A stretch of DNA of 6,644 nucleotides from Opitutus sp. GAS368 (GTDB taxonomy: Bacteria > Verrucomicrobiota > Verrucomicrobiia > Opitutales > Opitutaceae), in the NCBI GenBank assembly GCA_945861235.1, contig CAMATV010000189.1, positions 1 through 6,644 on the forward strand, in the 5' to 3' direction. A program made the translations under genes and the position numbers. The notes beneath the pieces are model-generated. The model did not search any database, was not told where the DNA came from, and saw only the letters and a list, made by a program, of their open reading frames with translations. This document shows, in pieces, positions 1 to 6,644 of this stretch (its first letter is position 1; every line of letters starts with the position of its first letter).

Positions 1-3
1 GGC

Positions 4-3000
4 TCAGAACGTGCCCTTGAGGCCTACGGTCCAGAGGGAGCCGAATTCGGCGCGTTGGCGGAATTGGGCGGCGGCGGGCGTCGTGGGGCCGTGGATTTCT
101 GCGTCGTCGGTGGGGTCGTTGACATTGCGGAGATTGGCGAAGAGCGCGAGACGGCGCGTGAGCGAATACTCGCCGGTGACATCGATGTAGGAACGTTTCG
201 AGCCCCAGTTGTAGGTGCCGGCTTCGATGCTGCGACCCGTGACAATGCCCCGGCGTTGGCGGCCAAGGTAATTCCAGTTGAGGCGCACGTTGTAGTTTTC
301 GCGCGAGAGACTGAGGCCCCAGCTGCCAGTGCGCGGGATGTAGCCAGTGAAGTTGGTGGCACCGTCGCCGGTGGCGCGTTGGGCACTGCCGTTGGCGAAG
401 AGCTGCAAGCCGCGGGCCCAGCGCGGGAGGAAGGTGAGCGCCTGCTTGTAGTTAATGTCGATGCCTTCCATCCGCACGGTGGTCGACAGGTTTTCCTGGG
501 TGGCGACTTGAAACGGATCGTAGAGATTGGCGTCGAGGCCGTAGAGCGAAAGAAACTCCGGCGTGGCATCGAAGGTCGTCGCGCCGAAGAAATTTTTGAA
601 ATCGCGGCGAAACGCGCCGACGGAAAACAAGCCGACGCGCTCGAAGTAATACTCGAGGGTGACTTTGCTGGTGCGGGCGCTCCACGCCTTGATCGCGGCA
701 TTGTTGACGACGATGCGATTGGTCGTGCTCGGGGGTGATTCGACATCGGGCAGGGTGACGCCGCCGGAGTATTGGTTGAAATTCGGGCGGCCCACGGACT
801 CGTAGAAGGCGGCGCGGGCGATGAGATTTTCGCGAAGATTGAAACTGGCGTTCACGCTGGGGAAGAGGCGCAGGTATTCCTTTTCGGCACTGGCGGCCCG
901 GTCGAGGAGGGTGAGCTGCGAGACGGCGAGCGCGTTGGTCGTGGGGAAAATGAGCGCGGGAGTGCGGCGGTTGGGGTCGGCGGGAGTGGGACTGGCAATG
1001 GTGATGACCTTGCCGGCGGCGTCGCGCTGGAAGTTGCGCGTGGGATCGCTGAGTGGGCCGCGGGCAGTGATATTGGTCTGCTCGGCGCGGAGGCCGCCGA
1101 CGAGTTTCAGGCGGCGGTCGAAGAAAGCGGCATCACCGCGGAGGAAGGCGGAGGAGATGAGTTCCTCGGAGAGCTTGGAGGCGTTGACCTCGGCGCGGTA
1201 TTTGGCGTTGGCGTCGGAGGTGAACCACTCGGGCCGGGCGCGGTAAACATCGAGCACGGTTTCATTGCTCGCCCATTGCACGCGGGGAATGCCGAAGAGG
1301 CCGGCGCGTTGGTAGTAGAACTGATCGTAAACGCCGGCGGCACCGTCGTCGCTGCCGATGGGGGTGAGCGAGGCGCGGCCATCGGGGCCGACGAAGGTGA
1401 GCGCGTTGTTCTGCGTGCGGTTGTCGGTGCGCGACTGGCGGAAATCGAGACCGGCCTTCAACGTGAGCGGAAAGCGTAGGTCGAGATCGCGGCGGACATT
1501 GGCGAAGGCGGTGCGGTGGACGTTGCGGGAGCGTTGCGGGCTGCCCGAGGCGGTGCTCAGCGCGTAGGTGGCAATGTTATACGGATCGACGGGGGCGCCG
1601 GTGGTGCCGTCGGTGACGGTGATGGTGCCGGGGCGCAGATAGAAATTATCGGCGAAGGAGACGGTGACGCCCGTGCGGCGCGCGAGCGTGCCGGCGAAGC
1701 GACCCTTGTCCACGTTGCGGAATTTATTCTCGGCGTGGGAGGAGCCGAGTCCGGTCTCGGCCTTCCAGACGGGGCCGTCGTGCCGCCAGGAGAGCGTGGG
1801 CATGAAGGTGCGGCTGTAGCGGTGGTTGCCGTTGTTCGCGATCCGGACCTCGCCGGCCCCGGCCACACCGCGCGTGAACGTCGGCGAGAAGTCGCCCGGC
1901 CGCGTACTGCCGACGGTGAACGTGATCGCGCGCTGGTTATAGTCGGTGTGGAAGGTCCCGTATTGAAAGGAAAATGACAGCCGGTCGATGGGGCTGAGCT
2001 TATAGTCTACGCTGGTGGCGAAGGAGGAGCGGTCGGCGATCTTGGACTCGATCCGGACGAGGAAGTCGGAGAGGTAGGGGCGATCGGGCGTGGTGTCGGG
2101 GAGGGTGGTGCCGTTGGTGGCGGAGCCGGCGCCGCGCCAGGTGTTTTGCAGGAGGGGGCCCTCGACATATTGGGTGGACCCGCCGGCGGAGACGGTGAAG
2201 CCGAAGCGTTTGTTCACGGGCACAACCCAGGAAAATTCGAAGCCCGGGCGGACTTTCCACGTGGGTGTGCGCGCGGGACCGGGCGTGCGGCCCTCGATGG
2301 TGCTGTCGCGCGCGGCGAGGTAGACGCTGCCGTTGAAAATCGGCTTGGAGCGTTCGAAGGCGCTGCGGGGAACGAGATTCACGGAGCCGGCGAGAGCGGA
2401 GCCGGGGGACTCGGGGGTCGGCGAGTAGACGGCCTCGATACGCGAGACGTTGTTGATGGAAACGGCGTTGAGCTCGACGTTGCGGCCGGTGCCGGAAGTT
2501 TCCGAGGTCGCGAGACTGAAACCGCCGATGGTGACGGGCACGTAGGACGACGGCACGCCGTTCATGGAGATTTCGCGCGGGTCGCCGCCGCGGTAATCCA
2601 TGGTGATTCCGGGGAGCATTTTGAGGAACTCGCCGATGTTGCCGTCGGGCACGACGCCGAACTCGTCGGCGGAGACGACGTTGACGATGTTGGCGGCGAA
2701 GCGCTGTTCGTTGATGGCGATGGCGGCCCCGTCCATCTCGCGTGAGGCGGAGGTGACGACGGACTCGAGTTTTACGACCTCGCCCGCGCGGCCGCGGCGG
2801 GAGGCGCTGTTGAGTTCGAAGTCGCGCTCGAGCGTCTGGCCGGCGGCGAGGGTGAGCGGCGCGCGGAGGGGATCGAGGCCGGTGAAGAAGATTTCGAGGA
2901 TGACCTCGCCGGCGGGCACGGCGGAAAGGCGGAAGGTGCCCGTCTCGTCGGTGGGGGCGACGAGGTTGGTGCCGCGGACGGTGACGCGGGCGTTGTTCAC

Positions 3001-3180
3001 GTATTGGCCGGTATCGGTGTTTTGGACACGGCCGGTGATGGAGCCGGTGGTGGGCGCGGTGGCGGTGGAGGAGGTGGCGCTTGTTTGGGCCGAGAGCGAA
3101 GGGAGTGCGGCGATGGTGGCGAGCGCGAGGATGGCGATACCGCTGAGCGAGGTCAGGGGTGTGAAGATGGCAAATTTCAT
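4..3180 (-). CDS. TonB-dependent outer-membrane receptor with N-terminal carboxypeptidase-regulatory-like domain
   Basis: Predicted 1058-residue outer-membrane receptor for energised, TonB-driven uptake. Residues 1 to about 31 form a signal peptide (MKF start, hydrophobic stretch, likely cleavage near SLSA-Q). Residues about 46-123 match a carboxypeptidase-regulatory-like beta-sandwich (SITGRV, then the GTFRLSAVPAGE pattern). A candidate TonB box lies near 135-146 (EVVKLESVVTSA). The plug covers about 160-272 (NIVNVVSADEFG, LKMLPGI, ISMNGVP, then the IEAVYSPTPESPGSALAGSVNL stretch at about 248-269). The rest is beta-barrel, with FANLRN at 1014-1019 and a terminal aromatic strand ending in Phe, as expected for barrel assembly. 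The start is set at 3180 because it places the signal peptide at the N-terminus; the frame stays open 56 codons further upstream but that stretch is not export-like. No Shine-Dalgarno is visible. The gene lies 195 nt after the LamG gene. Ligand unknown; proximity to exported hydrolases suggests an oligosaccharide, lipid-derived or similar product. The family call is secure, the ligand is not. Confidence 0.93.
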   Translation of the reverse strand: MKFAIFTPLTSLSGIAILALATIAALPSLSAQTSATSSTATAPTTGSITGRVQNTDTGQYVNNARVTVRGTNLVAPTDETGTFRLSAVPAGEVILEIFFTGLDPLRAPLTLAAGQTLERDFELNSASRRGRAGEVVKLESVVTSASREMDGAAIAINEQRFAANIVNVVSADEFGVVPDGNIGEFLKMLPGITMDYRGGDPREISMNGVPSSYVPVTIGGFSLATSETSGTGRNVELNAVSINNVSRIEAVYSPTPESPGSALAGSVNLVPRSAFERSKPIFNGSVYLAARDSTIEGRTPGPARTPTWKVRPGFEFSWVVPVNKRFGFTVSAGGSTQYVEGPLLQNTWRGAGSATNGTTLPDTTPDRPYLSDFLVRIESKIADRSSFATSVDYKLSPIDRLSFSFQYGTFHTDYNQRAITFTVGSTRPGDFSPTFTRGVAGAGEVRIANNGNHRYSRTFMPTLSWRHDGPVWKAETGLGSSHAENKFRNVDKGRFAGTLARRTGVTVSFADNFYLRPGTITVTDGTTGAPVDPYNIATYALSTASGSPQRSRNVHRTAFANVRRDLDLRFPLTLKAGLDFRQSRTDNRTQNNALTFVGPDGRASLTPIGSDDGAAGVYDQFYYQRAGLFGIPRVQWASNETVLDVYRARPEWFTSDANAKYRAEVNASKLSEELISSAFLRGDAAFFDRRLKLVGGLRAEQTNITARGPLSDPTRNFQRDAAGKVITIASPTPADPNRRTPALIFPTTNALAVSQLTLLDRAASAEKEYLRLFPSVNASFNLRENLIARAAFYESVGRPNFNQYSGGVTLPDVESPPSTTNRIVVNNAAIKAWSARTSKVTLEYYFERVGLFSVGAFRRDFKNFFGATTFDATPEFLSLYGLDANLYDPFQVATQENLSTTVRMEGIDINYKQALTFLPRWARGLQLFANGSAQRATGDGATNFTGYIPRTGSWGLSLSRENYNVRLNWNYLGRQRRGIVTGRSIEAGTYNWGSKRSYIDVTGEYSLTRRLALFANLRNVNDPTDDAEIHGPTTPAAAQFRQRAEFGSLWTVGLKGTF

Positions 3181-3375
3181 GGCGGAGTTAGGATGCAGGC
3201 TTCGGGGAAAGTGCAGCGACGAGGGTGAGGGCAGATCGGCGCGCACGGGCGCGGCGTAGTCAAGCCCGCTGCTCATACCAACGTCATTTGAGTTTTTGAC
3301 TTCTGGTAGCTGCGAGCGTGAGCGAGTGGTGTTTCGACTATCGTCCAAATATCACGAGACGTGGGTATCGCGGGG
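3181..3375 (-). promoter_or_regulatory. Intergenic leader region upstream of the TonB-dependent receptor
   Basis: This 195-nt non-coding gap is the only sizeable one in the window. The part at about 3270-3352 is clearly richer in A and T than the surrounding coding DNA, as expected for a promoter. On the minus strand, TGGTATGAG at 3280-3272 resembles an extended -10 element (TG-n-TATGAG, 4 of 6 to TATAAT), with a poor -35 (GTCAAA at 3300-3295, 3 of 6) at 17-bp spacing; this would give a leader of roughly 85 nt. An imperfect palindrome lies upstream at 3332-3349. The 20 nt before the ATG are pyrimidine-rich with no Shine-Dalgarno. Verrucomicrobial promoter consensus is not assumed, so the element assignment is weak, although the region itself is a reasonable place for a promoter. 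Confidence 0.35.
3332..3349. repeat. Imperfect inverted repeat, possible operator or small hairpin
   Basis: Read on the minus strand this is TTTGGAC, GATA, GTCGAAA: two 7-nt arms with six of seven positions complementary (a single G-G mismatch) around a 4-nt centre. It lies in the AT-richer part of the gap, about 150 nt upstream of the receptor start and just downstream of the LamG stop. It could be a regulator binding site or chance; it is too short and lacks a following T-run, so it is not a convincing terminator. Confidence 0.25.
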
Positions 3376-4227
3376 CTACGGCCGCAGATCGCGGACGCCG
3401 TTTTTCAAGGCCATGAGTTGTTGCACCTCGGCGGCGGTGAGCGCGCGGTCGAAGACGGCGAGATCGTCGAGGTGGCCGACGTAGGCGGCGCCGAGGACAA
3501 GGTTGGCGGCGTCGGGCGCCCACGCGAACGTGAGGTCCCAGTTTTCGATTGCGCCCTGGAGTTTCCCATTGAGCCAGAGGCGGCCGGTGGGTTTCGCGGA
3601 TTTGTCGTTGATTTTATCGAGCGTGAAGACGGCGTGGGTCCACGCTTCGCGGGAGAACGGGGCGCGGGCGACCTGCACCATCGGGCGCTGCTCGAAGGGC
3701 AGCGCGCCCCAGCCGACGTTCTGCGGGTCCCAGATATGCTGCAGCGGGCGGATGGCGAAGCGGAAGAAACGCGGCGACTCGTCCTTTGACCATTCGAGGA
3801 AGATGAAGCCCTTCTTGCTGTCGTCGCCGACGATCTGCACGGGATCGCAGTAGCCGGGTTCGAGATCCTTATCGGGATCGAGGCGGAGCCAAACGGAGAC
3901 GGTGGCGGACCACGACTGGCCGTTGTAGCCGAGCGTGCCGCCGTCTTTGAAGAGCGGGCGGGTGTTGCCCTTTTTCGGAAAATGCAGCGCGCCGCCAAAG
4001 CGGCCGGCGCCGGGTGCGAGCTGCACGTCGTCGTTGAGCGCGGCGGGCATGAGGTCCGTTTTCGTGCGTAAGTAGCAGGTTTTTTCGCCGCGGGAAAAAT
4101 CGGCATCGAGGCCGGTATCGAACGACGCGTGAAACGTGAGCGCGCGGGCGAGTGCGGTGTTGGCCGCCGCCGGGGCGGCGAGGGCGGTCGCGGGGAGGAG
4201 AAGGGCGAGGAGGAGCGGGGATTTCAT
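3376..4227 (-). CDS. Exported stand-alone LamG-like (concanavalin A-like jelly-roll) protein
   Basis: Predicted 283-residue exported protein made almost entirely of one LamG/concanavalin-type beta-sandwich. Residues 1 to about 17-22 are a signal peptide (MKSP, leucine-rich core, then ALA-AP). The domain begins at about 30 with LTFHASFD, the usual first strand of such domains. It continues through GRFGGALHF (75-83), SWSATVSVWLRLDP (105-118) and REAWTHAVFTLD (193-204), then GRLWLNGKLQG (215-225), and closes with HLDDLAVFDRALTAAEVQQL (252-271), the classic LamG_3 ending. Only two cysteines remain after export (C51, C127), which could form a disulfide. No catalytic signature is recognised, so a binding or structural role (glycan or cell-surface ligand) is inferred. 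The ATG at 4227 is chosen because it starts the signal peptide; the frame is open further upstream but that part overlaps the preceding gene and is arginine-rich non-protein-like sequence. It follows the ceramidase-like gene by 20 nt, so the two are probably co-transcribed. Its C-terminus closely resembles that of the preceding gene. Confidence 0.85.
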   Translation of the reverse strand: MKSPLLLALLLPATALAAPAAANTALARALTFHASFDTGLDADFSRGEKTCYLRTKTDLMPAALNDDVQLAPGAGRFGGALHFPKKGNTRPLFKDGGTLGYNGQSWSATVSVWLRLDPDKDLEPGYCDPVQIVGDDSKKGFIFLEWSKDESPRFFRFAIRPLQHIWDPQNVGWGALPFEQRPMVQVARAPFSREAWTHAVFTLDKINDKSAKPTGRLWLNGKLQGAIENWDLTFAWAPDAANLVLGAAYVGHLDDLAVFDRALTAAEVQQLMALKNGVRDLRP

Positions 4228-4247
4228 GGGGAGAATGAAAAAAGGAA
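4228..4247 (-). promoter_or_regulatory. Pyrimidine-rich translation leader without Shine-Dalgarno (LamG gene)
   Basis: The 20 nt between the ceramidase-like stop and the LamG start read, on the minus strand, TTCCTTTTTTCATTCTCCCC directly before ATG. There is no AGGAG-like sequence at any spacing. Translation initiation probably uses an unstructured, ribosomal-protein-S1-type or coupled mechanism; that part is inference. Confidence 0.4.
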
Positions 4248-6362
4248 TCAGCGGGGCGAAAGGCGCGCGACGTCGGCGGCGGTGAGGGCGCGGTGGAAAA
4301 ATGCGATCTCGTCGAGGCGGCCTTCCCAGCTGGAATCGCCGTCGCTGCGGCCGCCGAAGAAAAAATGATCCGCGGCGGGCGCGCGCGGCGCGGCGGTGCG
4401 CGTCTCGATCTCGAGCTGGCCGTCGAGGTAGATGCGCACCGTGCCGCCCTCGCGCACGAGCACGACGTGCTGCCACGTCCAGCGCGGAATGGCGGTGCGG
4501 CCGGCGACGGCGGCGGCGGAATCGTCGCCGGTGAAGAAGACGAGCTTGCCGGCGTGCCCGGCCGTGCCGCCGACGCCGAGGTGATCGCCGTGTGGTGCGA
4601 GACCGTGATCGGGGCCGCGGGAGAAAAGCCAGCCGCTCGTTGCGCGGGCGGCGGCGGGCAAGCCATTCCAGAGCCACAGCGAGACGGAGTAGCGATCGCG
4701 GACGCCCTCGAAACGCGCGCGGAGCCGGCCGCCGGCGAAGTGCGGCGCGCGGTTTCTCTCGTCGGCGGAGCAGAAGTCCGCGGGTCGCGGGCCGTCGAGG
4801 TAGAATGTGATGCCGGGCTCGTAGGCGGCGTCGCGGCCCTGGCCAGCGGCGTCGGCCGCGAGCGGGCCGGTGAATTCGTTGAGCCGCCAGTAGGCGTGGG
4901 GTTTGGCGTCGAGCAGCGCGCGGGCGGCGGGGCCATCGGCGAGTTTCCACGGGCGGCGGGGGCGGCCGGAGACTTTTTCGAGCAGGCCGATCGCGGCCTC
5001 GGCGATTTTCGGCTCGGCCTGGACCTCGAGGCCGGCGGAGCGCGCGGCCCAGGTGTTGTAACCGCCAAACGGATACTGCTCGGGGGGCGGGATGTAGCCG
5101 TCGCCGCCGTTGGCGAGCTCAATCACCATCGTGTGCCGCACGGGGCTCGCGGCCTTGATCTTCAGGCCGGTGACGGCGTAGGTCTCGGTGGGCGTCGTGG
5201 CGATCGCGATGTCGCCGAGGCGCAGGGCCTGCACGACGATCTCGGTGCGTTGCGCCTCGTGGAGGAAAATCTGCTCGCGGGCGTAGATCTCGGGCTGGGT
5301 CTTGACAGGGCGGTCGCCCGTTTCCCGCACGACGCGGCGCGCCCACTCGAGGCGTTGCGCGTCGGGCACGCGGTAGTCGAGCGTCAGGCGGCGCTCGGCC
5401 ATCGCGAGGTCGATGTCGCCGCGGTAGCGGATGCCGGCGAGGGCCTTGACCGCGAGATCCACGAGGCCGTCGGCGTAGTGCTGGATGGTGGGCTTGGGGC
5501 GGTCCTTCTCGGGGATGCGGTAATCGGTGCGGTAGATGTCGCCGCTGCAGCCGTGCGACATGATGCCGACAAACGCGGGCTTGCCGGCGGGCGCGGCGGC
5601 GGCGAGGCGCACTTTCAGGCCCTCGGCGAACAGCCCGAAGTAGTCAGCGCTGATGTCCTTGTCGCCGAAGTAGTGCATCGAGAAATTCCCCAGCACGGCG
5701 AGCGGGCGCCCGTCGCGCGCCTGGATGGAGATGAGCGTGAGATCGGGATCCTCGGGGCCGGCCTCGCCGGTGACGTCGTCGAGGTTGCGTGCGGCGTGCA
5801 TGTTGGCGCGGAGGGTCTGGTTGCCGAACGGATCCTCGGCGAGGCGGTCGGGGCGGCGGATCCATTGGCGCGTGGCGTTGAAGGCGTCGGCGTCGGTCTT
5901 GGCCCAGCCGGCCTGCGCAGGCTCGAGGTTGGCCTGCGCGGCGGCGATGGCCTCGACCAGTTTCTCGCGGAGCAGCGGCACGTAGCGCGGATCGGCGTCG
6001 GTGCCGAGGCAGCCCATTGAGGCGGGCGCGCTGTGCGCGTGCGTGGCTGAGATCAGGATGCGCTCGCGCGGGATGCCGGTGCGCGCGGCGGCCAGGGCCT
6101 TGGCCTCGTCGAGCAGCGGCCGGCCCATCATGCAGCTGTCGACGACGACGATGACGATCTGCTCCCTGCCGTCGGCCAGCGCGAGGGCACGGGCGTGGAC
6201 GCGGGTGTTTATCTTGTCGACCGAGCGGCTGACCATGGAGCCGTTGACGAGCACGGGGAGGACCGTGGGCGTGACGTCGACGACGGCGGCGCCCGCGCGG
6301 AATTCGGCGCGGACGGGGAGGGCGGCGAGGAGGGCGGCAGCGAGAAAAGCGATCGATTTCAT
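4248..6362 (-). CDS. Exported neutral/alkaline-ceramidase-fold metal hydrolase fused to a C-terminal LamG domain
   Basis: Predicted 704-residue exported protein. Residues 1-19 are a signal peptide (cleavage after VRA). Residues about 20-465 match the neutral/alkaline non-lysosomal ceramidase N-terminal family: AGAAVVDVTP (23-32), SATHAHSAP (105-113), NFSMHYFG (226-233), SHGCSGDI (269-276), PTETY (391-395) and ANGGDGYIPPPEQY (417-430). Aligned by eye with Pseudomonas and human neutral ceramidase, the zinc ligands are H108, H230, E393 and Y423; H110 and Y435 match further catalytic residues, Y435 lying exactly 12 after Y423 as in the ceramidases. The GDVS nucleophile motif is instead GDIY (274-277), so the serine is absent at that place although S273 is adjacent. 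Residues about 485-704 form a LamG domain (HAYWRLNE, WTWQHVVLVREGG, VRIYLDGQLE, then RLDEIAFFHRALTAADVARL). The reaction is likely amide or ester hydrolysis; the substrate need not be ceramide. It starts 12 nt after the upstream hydrolase stop, with CATTCCTTCTT before the ATG and no Shine-Dalgarno. Confidence 0.9.
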   Translation of the reverse strand: MKSIAFLAAALLAALPVRAEFRAGAAVVDVTPTVLPVLVNGSMVSRSVDKINTRVHARALALADGREQIVIVVVDSCMMGRPLLDEAKALAAARTGIPRERILISATHAHSAPASMGCLGTDADPRYVPLLREKLVEAIAAAQANLEPAQAGWAKTDADAFNATRQWIRRPDRLAEDPFGNQTLRANMHAARNLDDVTGEAGPEDPDLTLISIQARDGRPLAVLGNFSMHYFGDKDISADYFGLFAEGLKVRLAAAAPAGKPAFVGIMSHGCSGDIYRTDYRIPEKDRPKPTIQHYADGLVDLAVKALAGIRYRGDIDLAMAERRLTLDYRVPDAQRLEWARRVVRETGDRPVKTQPEIYAREQIFLHEAQRTEIVVQALRLGDIAIATTPTETYAVTGLKIKAASPVRHTMVIELANGGDGYIPPPEQYPFGGYNTWAARSAGLEVQAEPKIAEAAIGLLEKVSGRPRRPWKLADGPAARALLDAKPHAYWRLNEFTGPLAADAAGQGRDAAYEPGITFYLDGPRPADFCSADERNRAPHFAGGRLRARFEGVRDRYSVSLWLWNGLPAAARATSGWLFSRGPDHGLAPHGDHLGVGGTAGHAGKLVFFTGDDSAAAVAGRTAIPRWTWQHVVLVREGGTVRIYLDGQLEIETRTAAPRAPAADHFFFGGRSDGDSSWEGRLDEIAFFHRALTAADVARLSPR

Positions 6363-6374
6363 AAGAAGGAATGC
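6363..6374 (-). promoter_or_regulatory. Short pyrimidine-rich intercistronic leader without Shine-Dalgarno (ceramidase-like gene)
   Basis: The 12-nt gap between the hydrolase stop and the ceramidase-like start reads AGCATTCCTTCT on the minus strand, ending just before TATG. It shares TTCCTT with the leader of the next gene and lacks a purine-rich ribosome site. The tight spacing supports co-transcription and possibly translational coupling. Confidence 0.35.
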
Positions 6375-6644
6375 TCAACGGCGCGGGGCCGTGAGCGTCG
6401 CGATGAGGTAGTCTTGCGTGGTGGCGTGTTCCACGCCGGGGGCGCCGGGGTAGACGAGTTCGCAGGCGACGCCGTTGGCGCGGCAGTGCTCTTGGAGTTT
6501 AACGCCGAAGTTCGACGTGTGCGTCGGGTCTTTCTGCGGCTGACCGAGGGCGGGTGCGACCGTGTAGAAAAGATACACCGGCGGATCGTCGCGGGTGACG
6601 AGGGCGTAGGGTGAGTATTCGGCGATCCACGGAAGGATGGTGCT
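6375..6644 (-). CDS. Alpha/beta-hydrolase (esterase/lipase-like), C-terminal fragment
   Basis: The open frame enters from the window edge and ends at TGA 6377-6375, giving the last 89 residues of a protein whose start lies outside. It matches the C-terminal part of alpha/beta-hydrolase-fold esterases of the type often found next to carbohydrate- and ester-degrading genes in Planctomycetes and Verrucomicrobia. Visible features: DDPPVYLFYT (fragment 19-28), a beta strand leading to the usual acid position; KDPTHTSNFGVKLQEHC (38-54), with D39 a candidate catalytic acid; CELVYPGAP (61-69); and VEHATTQDYLI (71-81), in which H73 is the likely catalytic histidine. The nucleophile elbow lies beyond the window. 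It is the first visible gene of the tight three-gene run. The substrate cannot be told from this fragment; xylan or glycan esters, or a peptidase-like role, remain possible. GTG at 6578 is not taken as a start because homologous sequence continues upstream of it. Confidence 0.75.
   Translation of the reverse strand, partial: STILPWIAEYSPYALVTRDDPPVYLFYTVAPALGQPQKDPTHTSNFGVKLQEHCRANGVACELVYPGAPGVEHATTQDYLIATLTAPRR

Noticed and set aside
55..1479. Plus-strand open frames opposite the receptor gene (55-738 and 772-1479)
   Set aside because: Low-complexity, domain-free translations lying wholly antisense to the receptor barrel; explained by GC bias.
3324..3340. Possible frameshift or broken gene between the LamG and receptor genes
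   Set aside because: The gap is too short and shows no homology to either neighbour; both flanking genes have intact starts and stops.
3181..3348. Upstream in-frame extension of the receptor gene (56 extra codons)
   Set aside because: It would bury the signal peptide inside the protein and would use up most of the intergenic region; the extension has no export-like character.
3353..3363. Small hairpin just after the LamG stop as a possible terminator
   Set aside because: On the minus strand CACG-TCT-CGTG gives only a 4-bp stem, and the following ATATTTGG is not a real T-run, so termination cannot be supported.
4228..4950. Upstream in-frame extension of the LamG gene
   Set aside because: The extra 241 codons overlap the ceramidase-like gene and translate to arginine- and proline-rich sequence without domains, whereas the ATG at 4227 begins a clear signal peptide.
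4293..6020. Long plus-strand open frame (575 codons) opposite the ceramidase-like gene
   Set aside because: Its translation is dominated by G, A, V, E, D and R with no recognisable domain. It mirrors a well-supported minus-strand gene, and high GC at third positions creates such antisense frames.

Overview
The window is GC-rich and holds four genes, all on the minus strand. In transcription order (high to low coordinates) they are: the C-terminal end of an alpha/beta-hydrolase (6375-6644, cut by the window edge); an exported neutral/alkaline-ceramidase-fold enzyme fused to a C-terminal LamG/jelly-roll domain (4248-6362); a small exported stand-alone LamG protein (3376-4227); and a TonB-dependent outer-membrane receptor (4-3180). 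No RNA gene, CRISPR array, insertion sequence or phage feature was seen.

Organism: the receptor makes this a Gram-negative with an outer membrane. High GC, a large receptor with an N-terminal carboxypeptidase-regulatory-like domain, secreted LamG fusions, a ceramidase-like enzyme beside an esterase-type hydrolase, and starts without a Shine-Dalgarno sequence together resemble Verrucomicrobiota, perhaps Opitutaceae. This is inference from gene style, not proof.

Layout: the first three genes are packed with gaps of 12 and 20 nt and are probably one operon. A 195-nt intergenic stretch (3181-3375) separates them from the receptor. It contains an AT-richer patch and is the likeliest place for a receptor promoter, though read-through is possible because no convincing terminator is visible.

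Working model (inference): an exported hydrolase and an exported metal-dependent amidase/esterase-like enzyme act on an external substrate, the LamG domains bind a glycan or other surface, and the receptor imports a product. No SusD homologue, glycoside hydrolase or regulator is in view, so the substrate is unknown. The most interesting point is that the ceramidase-fold enzyme appears to keep the zinc ligands and catalytic tyrosines but not the usual serine nucleophile. It may therefore belong to a divergent, non-ceramidase branch.
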